Source of the DNA: Atrina japonica
Taxonomy: Eukaryota > Mollusca > Bivalvia > Pterioida > Pinnidae
DNA length: 64,000 nt
Reading direction: 5' to 3'
Assembly (NCBI GenBank): GCA_030159075.1
Contig: BROG01000345.1
Span: 434,001 to 498,000 of the forward strand
Shown: positions 39,691 to 51,819 of the stretch, piece after piece
How the letters are laid out: each line of letters starts with the position of its first letter
Numbering within the stretch: position 1 is the first letter of the stretch
Notes under the pieces: generated by a model
Told to the model about the DNA's origin: nothing
The model's database searches: none
The model's input: the letters and a program-made list of their open reading frames with translations, nothing else
Position numbers and translations under genes: made by a program

Positions 39691-40025
39691 CACACATATT
39701 TAGAATGACCTTATCAAGATCAAGGTTTGGAGTAAGTTGTTTTTATAAACTGCAAATGTAAACCATCAAGAAATGAAAGTTTTATTTCTGACACTAAAAC
39801 AAGTAATTACCATATTCATAATGTATCATTGTATGTACAAGTTCTTTGAGAAATTATTTTTACAGACCAATATCTCTACCAGTAATAAATTGGAATATAG
39901 AAGTCGTATAAATCATGGCTGACAATTTTCATTTCATCTAATTTGTATATATCAATTAATTTAGAATTTCAATGATTTCTGATTTTTTTCATAATTACCG
40001 AGGACACTGTTCTTAAATCCATTAA

Positions 40026-40400
40026 GGCTCTCACCTCTAGCTAGTGCAAGTTCAAGCCTTACTGGAATCTAGCTTAATTATGTGAGAAAGTTTGCCAATT
40101 TACTTGCAGATGGCTGATGGTCTTTTCCTGATTATGTGAGAAAGTTGTCTGTTTACTTTCAGATAGCTGATGGCTTTTTCCTGATTATGTGAGAAACTTT
40201 GCCAGTTTATTTGCAGATGGCCTTTTCCTGATTATGTGAGAAAGTTTGCCAGTTTATTTGCAGATGGCCTTTTCCTGATTATGTCAGAAAGTTTGCCAGT
40301 TAACTTGCAGATGGCTGATGGTCTTTTCCTGGGTACAAGGACTCCAGGTTTTCTCTTTCGCCATTAAAACCTGGCTGCCGCCATGAAATCAAAGAATTGT
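40026..40400 (+). mobile_element. SINE family B with internal tandem amplification
   Basis: The family B body is present ('ctgcagatggctgatggtc'-type and 'aaaacctggctgccgcc' parts). The segment 'cctgattatgtgagaaagtt' plus 'tgccagtttatttgcagatgg' is repeated four to five times between about 40075 and 40330. Confidence 0.75.
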
Positions 40401-40737
40401 CATATTGTGAAGTATAACGCTAGTAAAACAAACATCAGGTTATACTAAAGTTTGTTATTGTGTCTTTACATCTGTAATTCATATATAAATAACCAAGTAA
40501 ACCTGATACACAAGGATTAAGGTAGATACAAGGATCATCCTTATGGTCTCCTGTTGTATCTGTAGCCGTTAGGTTTGGGTGTGCTTGGAGCAATACTTCT
40601 TCCAAACAATAAACCTGTTATAATCTTCAGCATGGTGGATTAAAAATTTAATCAATGTTTGACACCATATTTTAACATTCTATCTGTGATCCACAGAGTT
40701 ACAGGAGTTGGGTCTTTGTTTTAGATCAGACATTAAA

Positions 40738-40895
40738 ACCAAGGTCAAATGTCAGGGTAATGTGATACATAAAAGAACTCTCACTGCATTTATGTCAGTC
40801 CATGGCGCAGGTCAAAATTTGTGATACATAACCTTATTAAGCTGGTGACATCTACATATAAGTGAAAAATTCTTGGTGAGATATAAAACAGCAAC
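40738..40895 (+). mobile_element. SINE family A fragment
   Basis: Plus-orientation fragment: 'aagaactctcactgcattta', 'tcagtccatggcgcaggtc', 'gctggtgacatctacatata' and 'attcttggtgagatataaaac'. No head. Confidence 0.62.
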
Positions 40896-41894
40896 AAAAC
40901 ATTTTCAGTATCTAACCTTACTCAAATACATGTACTTTAATTCATTTTCTTGTTTATTTGACACCAGACTGTGCATAATATACTTGAATATTAACTTTTT
41001 GAAGTAACCCCCTCCCCCCAAAAAAATAAAAGATAAAAAAGAATAAAACAGTAAAAAGAAATTAAGCCATTATATATTCAGCACACGTTAATTTGAAATC
41101 GTAGACATAAGGTAAAACACCTTGTTTATATTCAAATAAGTTGACCGAGAAATTTTTTCTCCAGCATGTCCTATTTAATCTAAATATATATAAAGTCTTC
41201 ATTCGAATAAAAATGTTAATGATCTGAAGTGAGGAATGGCAAGACCTATTTCTGGCAAGTAATAAAAAAGGGCATTAATCTATCTAGGAAGAACTGTGTT
41301 CCAAGTGTTCTTGTATTTCTGTTAAGATAAGATTTCTCCATTCATGAAATGTAGGAATCACGACAGGTCATTTATGTATCAAGTGCTGTATTTGTTATCA
41401 ATTATAACTCCATTATGCTCTTAAAGTTGGGGAGTTTTAAAAGATAGCAATGCGTTGAGTGCTGGATACATGGAACATATGTCTTGTTGGAAAAAATAAT
41501 AAAAATAAAACAGTTGTCAATCGTCACTGTTACAGTATCACCTTTTACGAGCTTTCTTAAATAATAATTTCACGTACTAACAAGACATGTAATAAATCTC
41601 GATTTTTAGAATTTTAAAATCACAAATCTTGTATTTCATTTGCTATATCAAATGAATCATATTTCTTATTTTGATATAAAAGTTTTGTAACTTTGTGGTT
41701 AGTGCCTAATTTTTTACTTAGAAGTGCATTGTTCTACATCACCAGTAAATGTGATAAATGTTTTGCTTCCAGAGGAATATTCTAAATGGGAAATTAATAT
41801 GTAAGTTTGGTAAGAAGCAGTAATAATGGAAAATATCCTGAGATCAGCCAGTGACCCACAAATAAAACAATAAAGTTGATTTTGACCATTATCA

Positions 41895-42120
41895 GGGCCT
41901 ACCATGTGGCAAGTGATTAGAACATCATGCTTTGAATCAAGAAGTCTCTTAATTCAGATCAGCCTGGGTGTGATTCCTGCTGGAACCTAGGCTGATTTTG
42001 GCAGAAAATTTCCCAGTTTACTTGCAGAAGGTTGGTGGTGCTGTGACCAGGTTCTATCCTCCAACATTAAAAATATCATCATATAACTGGAAAAATTGCT
42101 GAGTGTGGCATGTCATTCAA
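41895..42120 (+). mobile_element. tRNA-derived SINE, family B
   Basis: Head 'accatgtggcaagtgattag' and B-box-like 'ggtgtgattcctgc', then 'cccagtttacttgcagaagg', 'aggttctatcctccaac' and 'catataactggaaa'. Confidence 0.7.
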
Positions 42121-42498
42121 AACAAAAAAAGGCATGGACACAATATTGTAATTCTGCAAGGAAAAATGTTAACTAATTAGATTAACGATTTGAAATATGA
42201 AAGCAAAGTCTAAACACTGTAAAATTGTACCTTGTTGACATAGAAATATTTTTATCACAAAAGTTGTAGTCTGCCATTTACAGAAATAAAATTGTGAAGA
42301 TTTAGTGTAAGTTAGTATGTTGATAAGAAGGTAATATTAGTGCACCCAGAAACCTCAACATCACACAACAAATCAAAACTTTAGACACTTGTATGAACTA
42401 ATTTTGTATCATTTATGTCTTCCAGTTCAAGTGTAGGAAGACACTGGCAATAATTTACCCCCAATTTCAACTCCTAAGCTATGCCTACAGCATGCATA

Positions 42499-42541
42499 CA
42501 TACATACACATACACACACATATATATTATATATAAAATAT
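42499..42541. repeat. CATA/CA/TA microsatellite
   Basis: Short mixed dinucleotide tract (catacatacacatacacaca followed by TA repeats). Confidence 0.7.
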
Positions 42542-43199
42542 ATTCATGTATTCTTCTTACATATAAACATAACATTTGCAATCTTTATGAATTGTTTAAA
42601 TACCACAATGACCCAATATATATCTGGTCTGCCATCACCTTAAGTATGGTCAGAATTGCAATTTGTAAATTTTTTCTGTAGAACAAAGAAAGCTCACAAT
42701 TTGTACAAATATTTGTGGTTTATATACTTATATTAAAGATATGATTAATACCCACAATATATATACGTCATCAGTTATATTTTTCTTAGTCCCTAAAGCA
42801 TTCCTCAGATAATAAAATACACAACTATTTTGTATCATTACATTTTGTCAAATTACTTTTAGTTTGACTCACTGTAACATTTTTAATAAGTAACTTTGAA
42901 ATGAACGATGAATTTATGAATTCTCCATTATAATTTGAACCATAGCCTCTAAAAAAATATCATCAAATATATTGAAAGTTGTAACACCATGTACATTTTG
43001 TAGATATTTTATATTAATGTAGAATTTGTATATTGTAGAGAGATGTAACTTTTTGGACCACAGCCTCTGAACAAAATATTATTTTTACAGTAACATGATT
43101 AGACAGCTCAAGAATAAGTTTTATCAATGAACAGTGCATAATAAGTTGAATAAATTCAAAGGGTCATGTTCTCTGTGGTGTGTACTTGATATCAGTTTT

Positions 43200-44125
43200 G
43201 AGTTTGCTGGCTAAAGTTAATATGTGTGATATTAAAATCTGGACTAAGGTATCTATACGGGTAAATGCTGGCTAAAGTTAATATGTGTGATATTAAAATC
43301 TGGACTAAGGTATCTATACTTGACGGGTAAATACTGGCTAAAAGTAAGATGTGTGAGTATTAATTTAGACTAAAGTCTTTACCTGATGGGTAAATACTGG
43401 CTAAGTTAAGATGTGTGAGTATTAATTTAGACTTAAGTCTTTACCTGATGGGTAAATACTGGCTAAAGTTAATATGTGTGATATTAAAATCTGGACTAAG
43501 GTATCTATACTTGATGGGTAAATACTGGATAAAATTAAGATGTGTGAGTATTAATTTAGACTAAAGTCTTTACCTGATGGGTAAATACTGGCTTAAGTTA
43601 AGATGTGTGAGTATTAATTTAGACTAAAGTCTTTACCTGACGGGTAAATACTGGCTAAAATTAAGATGTGTGAGTATTAATTTAGACTAAAGTCTTTACC
43701 TGATGGGTAAATACTGGCTTAAGTTAAGATGTGTGAGTATTAATTTAGACTAAAGTCTTTACCTGACGGGTAAATACTGGCTAAAATTAAGATGTGTGAG
43801 TATTAATTTAGACTAAAGTCTTTACCTGATGGGTAAATACTGGCTTAAGTTAAGATGTGTGAGTATTAATTTAGACATAAGTCATTACCTGATGGGTAAA
43901 TACTGGCTAAAGTTATTAAGTGTGAATATTAATTTAGACTTAAGTATTTACCTGATGGGTAAATACTGGCTAAAGTTAAGATGTGTAAGTATTGATTTAG
44001 ACTAAAGTATTTACCTGATAGGTAAATACTGGCTAAAATTATTAAGTGTTAATATTAATTTATATTAAATTATTTACCTGATGGGTAAATAATGGCAAAT
44101 GTTAAGATGTGTGAGTATTAATTTA
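43200..44125 (+). repeat. 63-bp minisatellite with 126-bp dimer phase
   Basis: About 14-15 copies of a unit holding 'gggtaaatactggctaaagt', 'gtgtgagtattaatttagac' and 'taaagtctttacctgat'. Starts at 43325, 43388, 43450, 43516, 43578, 43642 and 43705 give a 62-66 bp spacing. In the middle, CGGGTAA..GGCTAAAATT units alternate with TGGGTAA..GGCTTAAGTT units, a 126-bp dimer. A separate variant ('gatattaaaatctggactaa') occurs at 43220, 43275 and 43475. Confidence 0.93.
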
Positions 44126-44142
44126 GACCTTTACAAGAGGTA

Positions 44143-44460
44143 CAAGAATTGGTCAAGTTTGTAAGAATTTATTACATCTGTAGGTAACTAGGTGTGTAAA
44201 GAGCTATAAGAATTAGTCAAGTTTATAAGAATTTATTACATCTGTAGGTATGTCACTACAGATGTAATAAATTCTTACAAACCTAACCAATTCTTGTACC
44301 TCTTGACAGTCAACAGCTACAAGAATTAGTTAAGTTTTTAAGAATTTATTACATCTGTAGGTAATATGTCAAGTGCTAAAATAATTGGTTAAGTCTGTAA
44401 GAATTAATTACATCGGTAGGTATGTCAAGAGCTACAAGAATTGGTTAAGTTTGTAAAAAA
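44143..44460. repeat. Direct and inverted repeats forming a long hairpin
   Basis: The unit 'aagaatttattacatctgta' with 'caagaattggttaagtttgt' occurs four or five times in direct orientation. One copy (44256-44306) is inverted and lies eight bases (gtatgtca) from the preceding direct copy (44197-44247), so the two arms of about 50 bp can pair as a hairpin. Confidence 0.88.
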
Positions 44461-44874
44461 CTGTTACATATGTATATTCTAAAGAGCACTCTTATAAAAT
44501 ATAAAAAAAGAATCTTACTGCACTTTAAATAGAATACATAAAACTTTTCAAGGAACAAATATCAAGGGAAAATTTATTGTGTCTTTTTTTGTAACTCGAT
44601 ACATTTGTGATGGTACCATAATATGATAAATAATGGGGTTTGTGGAGCAGAGAAAGATATGTACAATTTACATAAATGTACTTACTTACATATTACCATA
44701 GATATTTCATGCCACAACCATGTCACAGTTGCTTGAGGCAGATTCAAGTTAATTATGTATAAAGTAAATTTAATACTTGTATGAAAGTCTAGTGACAAAA
44801 GAATTACTTTACAAATAAAAATCAAAAAATAAAAATCAGGACAGAATATAGTTAACAAAAATTTTTTCTTCTAG

Positions 44875-45008
44875 GTGACATAGAAAGGACTAATGCAGAA
44901 TGCAACATCTACCTAGCTGTAAACACAGCAATGGAACAGCTGCTGGGAATATCAATCTATTACACAATATTTCTTCATAAAATTAAATGTTTCATTACAT
45001 ACATGTAG
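44875..45008 (+). CDS. Weak candidate terminal exon on the plus strand
   Basis: A strong acceptor-like tract (TTTTTTCTTCTAG) ends at 44874. It is followed by an open frame beginning two bases in (GAC ATA GAA...), reading DIERTNAECNIYLAVNTAME and continuing to TAG at 45006-45008. The first half has protein-like composition; the second half (IYYTIFLHKIKCF) drifts to AT-rich filler. No GT donor is seen inside, so it would be a last exon. No AATAAA was seen close downstream, and no partner exon was found upstream on this strand. I do not recognise a family. Confidence 0.15.
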
Positions 45009-45984
45009 TTATGTAGTCAATCAATGTAAAAAGTACAAAATGGATTTGAATTTAAAGATGTGTACATCCATAATACAATATAATAATAATTATGTGAATG
45101 TCATCTAATTGATGGCTGTTTAAGACAGTTTTTTTAAATCCCAGTTAAATACTTTATAGAATTTGAACATAAATCATTACTGACATTTATTTTCTAGTTC
45201 AAGTTTAATTTTTTCAATTGAAAATGGATCCTATTAATCATGTCAATCATAAGATGAATGAAGGAATTTACAGTACTGAATGATATGATGGTTAAAATTT
45301 ATATCTATATCATGACTCTCATTGAAAAAGGGTTGATGTGTAATCAAGATTGTTCTAAGATAATCACAGATTCTGTTTTGATGACAAAAAGTATTTCTGA
45401 AAACCTCATCCTCAAGCTCTATCTTTGACAATATGAGTTTTTTTTTTAAATTCAAACTTCAGTTCTAAATGATTGAAAAGCTCTACATTGGAATAGCAAT
45501 AAAACAAAGAGTAGAAACAGAAAAAAGTAAATATGTAAAATGGATTTCTAAAATGGTTTACAACAGGACTTTTCAACTCTTGTACTTGACACATATTACA
45601 TAAACAGAAAGAAAAGCAATGGTGAATTAGCAGATCTTTGTCATTCTCATGATAAATTAAAGTGTTACTACCCAGGAGAGGGTACATTTTATTAGGGATA
45701 TACAGCGTTCTGATCCTCAAGAGCTACACTTCAGTAAGGTAAGATCCTTGATGTTGTATAAATCAACACAATATATTGAAACTTCCTAAGCAACGGCAAA
45801 CAAGGATGACAATGTTTTATGATTTCAAGTTTGCACAAACTATTTATTATAAAATGAACTCAAATTTATACCATAATTGATGGGAAAACTAAAGTTATAG
45901 ATGCTGATATGATTTTACAAATTTTAATGGCCTAGACAGAACAGGTATTCTGTATATTTAGGTTGGCATATAACAGATATAACC

Positions 45985-46485
45985 CATTCCATTGTAATAT
46001 AGGCAATATTGTGTACTATTGCTCATGTGATAAAGGTCATTTTGTGTATTGTCGTTTGTGTAATATAGGCCATTTTGTGTATTATTGCCTGTGTGATACA
46101 TGTAAAGGTCATTTTGTGTATTGCTGTTTGTGTAATATAGGTCATTTTGTGTATTGCTGCCTGTATAATATAGGTCATTTTGTGTATTGCTGATTGTATA
46201 ATATAGGTCATTTTGTGTAATGCTGTTTGTGTAATATAGGTCATTTTGTGTAATGCTGTTTGTGTAATATATGTCATTTTGTGTATTGCTGTTTGTGTTA
46301 TATAGGTCATTTTGTGTATTGTTGCCTGTGTAATATAGGTCATTTTGTGTATTGTTGCCTGTGTAATATAGGTCATTTTGTGTATTGTTGCCTGTGTGAT
46401 ACATGTAAAGGTCATTTTGTTTATTGCTGCCTGTGTAATATAGGTCATTTTGTGTATTGCTGTTTGTGTAATATTGGTCATTTCC
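45985..46485 (+). repeat. 33-bp minisatellite, about 15 copies
   Basis: The unit contains 'gtaatataggtcattttgtg' then 'tattgctgtttgt'; two longer units carry 'gatacatgtaaag'. The 33-bp period keeps frames open on both strands (plus: cysteine-rich NIGHFVYCCLC; minus: NTQNDLYYT). Unsupported as protein. Confidence 0.95.
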
Positions 46486-46623
46486 TAAGTACTATAAAAC
46501 TAGGATTTCTCCTTCACTATAAAGAAAAACTATTTGGCTGACATCATTTAAAAAGTGCTTTCTAGTATGGCACAGTGTACACAAATAAATCACCAGTACA
46601 CCAAAACTATACTGCTTTCTAGT

Positions 46624-46791
46624 TACAGTGAAACTTGCATAAAACAACCTCCTTAGGGACACAAGAAAACCAGTCTTTATAGGGAGGCTATCTTTATATA
46701 GAGGTTGATTTGTACACAAAATGGTAAAAACGGTCCATTTGACCAAGTGGTCTTTATACACTGGTGGTTGTTAAAACAGGTTTTACTGTAT
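46624..46791 (+). mobile_element. MITE with TACAGTRAAAC termini, copy 1
   Basis: TIRs 'tacagtgaaacttgcataaa' and inverse 'ttaaaacaggttttactgta'. Body with 'ggttgatttgtacacaaa'. The copy at 61618-61790 is the same element in the opposite orientation. Confidence 0.82.
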
Positions 46792-48753
46792 ACTAGTAAC
46801 AGGTGAGCTTGTACTTTCTAACAGTGAGTTTCAACTTTATTTTGCCACACATGAAAACAAATAATTTTAATGAACTCAATATGTTGATTTAAAAATATTC
46901 ATGTACTGGTACTTCTTACTAACATCTGCTGTAAAACTTAAAATAATGACAAAAATTACAAGTATGTAATGATGAAATGATACAACATATTTGCATAAAA
47001 ATTCTTAATGGTCATATCTACCTCTTTCTCATATTTAAAAAGAAAATATTTATATGATGCAAAAGTAATCTTAAGTAAATAGTTTTGAGAAATATAGATG
47101 TTCTGCTGATAAAGCCCTTTGCACAGAAAATGAATGACATGACACAGCAAAGAGCACTGGTGCTTCAGGCTAAAGTCACAACCTTCCATTGCAATGCCTT
47201 TTAACATCTTCATATTCCCACGTACAGTGAAGAATGTTTAAAGCAATGATTGTATGTTGAACTTCTTGTATTTGTAATAATTACATGTATTGTACAGTCT
47301 GTTTAGTTGGTCTTCCTTGAACAAATTCTACCAAAAATGTATTTAAGAAATCTAATCAATGAGAGTGGTAGATGCTTGCAAATGTCCAGGTTTGTGAGCA
47401 GATTTTTGAAGCATTTTTTAAAACTTTGTTTTATAAACATTGAAAAAATATATATAGTAAGATTAAAAAGAAATTCAGTCATAAAATGGCAATAGTGTTT
47501 TTAAAAGAGAAGAAAAATACAGTGACAATGTATCTGCAGCTTTTAACTTCTCAAATGTTACAAAAAACCATCATATTGACACACTTTCACATGTAGTATA
47601 TTGAACTAGATGAAGAAGTACATGTCTAGCTTTTAAATTCCATGTGTTGTTGTATGAAGAGTTTTTTTTATTAGCATCAAGATAGAAATAGATGATGCAC
47701 ATGTATCCGATCATTTGTTTAGTTAACTATATAGGATTATACACTGGAAATGGAACTACAGAATGGTATGCATTTCACATGCAATTGGTGCCGAAAGTGA
47801 TTCAACTATTACCATTTTCCCATAGCTTTCTATGTTAAATCAACCTTTTTTAAACACCTGCCACAAAGTAAAACTTACATCAATTCTCATCAAAATTCAC
47901 ATATTTATTGAAATGTCTATTCATCATCATCTGATATTAGTTTTAAACTCCTTTGAAACTTTATTTCTGGAAAACAACATTTTTTTTTGGCAGTAAGCAA
48001 TTTGTTGGCACACTTACTATGAACAAAGAAGGAAATGTAACTGCAAATTTCATATGTCACTTACAAATACTTGTAGTTTTCATTAAAAAGAAATTGACAC
48101 ATTACAAACCAATTTAGAAAGATAGTCCATAGACTTCAACACAAATGTGCCAAAGTTTACAATATTTCATTGAGTATTTAAGCCAGGCCAATTGTTTTTA
48201 AAAAGTTAATTTTATTGCATAAAAAGCTAAAATGACGTTATTTGACTCATGCTTGGCATGATGCTGCACACGATATATGCATACATACACACAAATAAAA
48301 CACAAAAGTGAAAAAAGATAAAAAAATATACATCTGACAAAAATATAAAATTTGAAACAAAACCCTCAGTGTATGTCTCAGAAATTTGTTTCAAAAAATG
48401 CATCATGAAGAATACCAAATCTATTTTTAATTCATTTTGGGTATTAAAGGAGTGTGCTTGATATAGTTGATGTATATATATGTAGGAGTACTGTGGCTTA
48501 TCGGTAGAAATCACCTATAAATGTTGTTTTTTTTCTGTGTGGTAAAATATTAATGTTAAGCTCACGATGACTGGACACAGAACAGAAATCTTGACATGAT
48601 GAACAGCCATATAAACATAACGACAGAAAGGAGATAAAAAAGTTTATATATAAACCACTAAACTTACACTCTGATGACATATATATCCCTGAATGTTCTA
48701 CTTATTTCAATCCCTACAGGAATTAAAATATAACCACATACCAATGACAAATG

Positions 48754-48757
<4 letters not shown>

Positions 48758-48811
<54 letters not shown>

Positions 48812-48838
48812 CACACACACACATATATATATATATAC
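48758..48838. repeat. TA/CA composite microsatellite
   Basis: Over 20 uninterrupted TA units followed by CA and TA blocks. Confidence 0.95.
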
Positions 48839-48867
48839 ATGAATGAATATACATGTATACACACACA

Positions 48868-49114
48868 TTGTGGAACCTTGCTTAAAGAACACACCACTTA
48901 GGAGACCATCTCCCATAGTGAAATCATACATATTTAATGTCTCGAATGAATATACATGGAACCTCACCTACAGACCACTCGCTTGGAGACCACCTCACTT
49001 AAGACCATGAACACAGTTTCTTCATTAAAACTGTGGAGACAGAACCTCCTTAAGAGAAATAATAACACTTTGAGTCAGTCAGTTAGGTGGTCTTAATAGC
49101 GAGGTTCCACTGTA
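48868..49114 (-). mobile_element. MITE-like element(s), 'TACAGTGGAACC' family
   Basis: Ends 'tagcgaggttccactgta', the inverse of the family terminus, and contains 'gagtcagtcagttaggtggt', matching 14150-14180 in inverse. A second internal start ('atggaacctcacctacagac') suggests two copies joined. Confidence 0.65.
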
Positions 49115-51656
49115 TTTAATAAGTACATGTATATATTTAAATATAAAGGTTGTAGAATCCATAAAACAATCATTTTTTTTACCAATCTGACCTAGATGTG
49201 TATAATTGCAAATTTTAAATTTTTTTTTCCAAAACACATAAATACTATAACATTTATCTATCATAGAAAAAAAATCACAAAAAGTAAATACACCAGACAT
49301 TTAAATGTGTATGCAGTGTGTTGTTCCAATTATACAAGAATATGAAAGGAACTCTAAAACTTTCTTCTTTACATATTTACATGTGTATAGCAGTTATCAT
49401 TTAAGATTATAGAAACTGAGGGGGAAACCTGTACAAGGTTACACTGCAAAAGTAGTCAGCTTAAAATGGGAGTTAACTCTTTCAACCTTACGCAGAAATA
49501 TTTGATACAATATTGCAAGAAAGCGGGGATATCACTTAAAATATTCAGTAAGAAAGCGGAGATAAATGGGAATGTAGTTATCTTCAATAGATGAACAAAA
49601 ATTTTGATCACACCACTCTTTTATAAATTCAATCACTAAGATACAGTCAAAAGTGACCACCATTGCTTCGATTTATCAGTCAGAATTAAAAATCTGAAGA
49701 TGCAAATATACCAAATACACATCATAGATGAAACATGTATATGGGAGACAACTCTTGTATCCTTCTGCAAAAATCTCTACAGTTCAATCATGGAATTAAA
49801 GATGCAAACTAAAACTAATGTCAATCCTCTTTATCAAGTTCTATCATAGAAATGCTAAAACCTGAACTTTAACATTCTAGGTTAATAAAAGATTTTAAAA
49901 TTCATTCTGAATCTCCAAAAACTAAAATCAAATACAAGTTTATAGAGTCTACTTAATCTATTTTAAAACTTGTTCTTTTAAGATTTTGCCAAAATAAAAT
50001 TAGTGAAATGACAAAATGCACACATCCGATTTTCTTTCCATGAGCAATGTAATAATCATGCTATAAATAAGAGATATTAATCCTTTTTGTGTCATGTGAT
50101 TGAAATTTGTAATTGCCAGCATGAAATTGTGCAAAATGTGTCACTCTGGAGATTTAATTAGATCATTAGATAAATATTTTTTTGTCTTTGATGTGTCCCA
50201 GTCAGTAGTTTTAGAAATGAGTCAGTTGGTAGATTTTTTTTTTGATTTTTATTTCAATTTTAATACGTAAATTGGACAAAATCTAAGACTGTCTGAAACT
50301 GTCAAAAAAAGAAATTGGGGACTGGTTTTTTAGATGGATCATTCAGGCTGAATCGCACAAATCTTTTTTTCAATTTTACTGTAAATTTTGGGGGGATTTT
50401 ATTTTCTCAAACAATGGTTCTAAATTGATTTGTGTGATGATATTTTTAGATTTTCAATGCCCATTTCATCACACTTTTTACAATATTGTTCTCTATACAC
50501 CAGTGTTCTGATGTAGACTCTCAAAAAAAAAGTTTTCTAAAACTTGTCCTTTTCTTTTATGCCCATTGGCTAAAATCAAGACATTGCATTGTGCCTGTCA
50601 GTTTCACACAGTACCAAGCTAGAAAATTAAGTGAGCATTTTATTTTCACGAGCCAAAGCTCTCACAAAATTATGCATAAATATAACCAGATTTACAGTAC
50701 CGAAACTTCATATCTGGCTTGTAAAGGAAAACTTCTCCACAGGACTTAAAACAACATTAAAACAAAACATAATGAAACATAAGAAAAACTTATACGCTTG
50801 ATTTTAGTACAGCACACACCACTGATTGCAAAACTGATAAATACATAATTAGATACAACATACTATTGATATATAAATGATGTATCAGAGATTTGTCCGT
50901 AATACTCGAGAGTCAAAATGTATGTTACTGTCATTGTCGCTATATGATAGATGTCAGGTTTTTTAGGTAATGAACCATATCAATAAACACTGACATTGGC
51001 ATTGATAAAAGACAATCATATTGTACAAAAATACAAATACAGATTATATAACATTAATGTATATTTGCATTCAGAAGTAATTAGTATACATACCAGTGCA
51101 TGAGACAGTATAATCATTTCTCAGTTTGTATTCGCAGTATATCTGCGGCTCAATCACCAGACGCTTAATGAAGACCTATTTCTGACCCTTCAGACCTCTG
51201 CTAAAACACTTATTTCCACCTTTTGTCGGAACCATCAATCCTGTCAGTTTTGTCCATTAAATTAACACCATATTGCCTGTTGCATTTCTTTTATGTTGTC
51301 TACTTGTCAATGTCCTTTTATTAGATTCCTAAACAAACTAACAGTATGCTAATATCAGGTCTCTCAAATTATCACTTTTAAAGTTTTATCTCTTGGAAGT
51401 TCTATACCTCCCTGGTTAAAAAAAACAAATGTGAAAAAGAAAATATGTGATGAGATTTTGAACACAGAGATAAAGCTAGGTGCAAGACTCGAAGCTTGTA
51501 AAATACATATACTGATATACGTGTCTGTGTGTAGACAGAGCTGGATGACTTCAAAGAAAATTTTAAAGATGAAGAGATACACATTTAAAACATGATATGT
51601 ATGTCCCTTACACAGTGTCTGATACAACATGGAATATTTTTTATATATATAGAATG

Positions 51657-51748
51657 TTAACCCATTAACCCTTAGAGACACATTTGGACTGGTCTAAGTC
51701 ACTGATTTATAGAAGAGTCCATTGTTTTTCAGGGGTTGATGGGTTGAT
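51657..51748 (-). mobile_element. 85-bp MITE, copy 4
   Basis: Inverse orientation: 'ttaacccattaaccct' to 'aggggttgatgggttga', with 'ggtctaagtcactgattta' in the body. Confidence 0.8.
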
Positions 51749-51819
51749 AACAATGAGTTGAAGATCTACTCTACAATTTTCTTTTTAATACTACGGAGCA
51801 TTATGAACGTTTTTAAACA

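Noticed and set aside
45958..46541. Cysteine-rich repetitive frame (CNIGHFVYCCL) that resembles a small-Cys repeat protein
   Set aside because: It is produced by the 33-bp minisatellite; the opposite strand is equally open.
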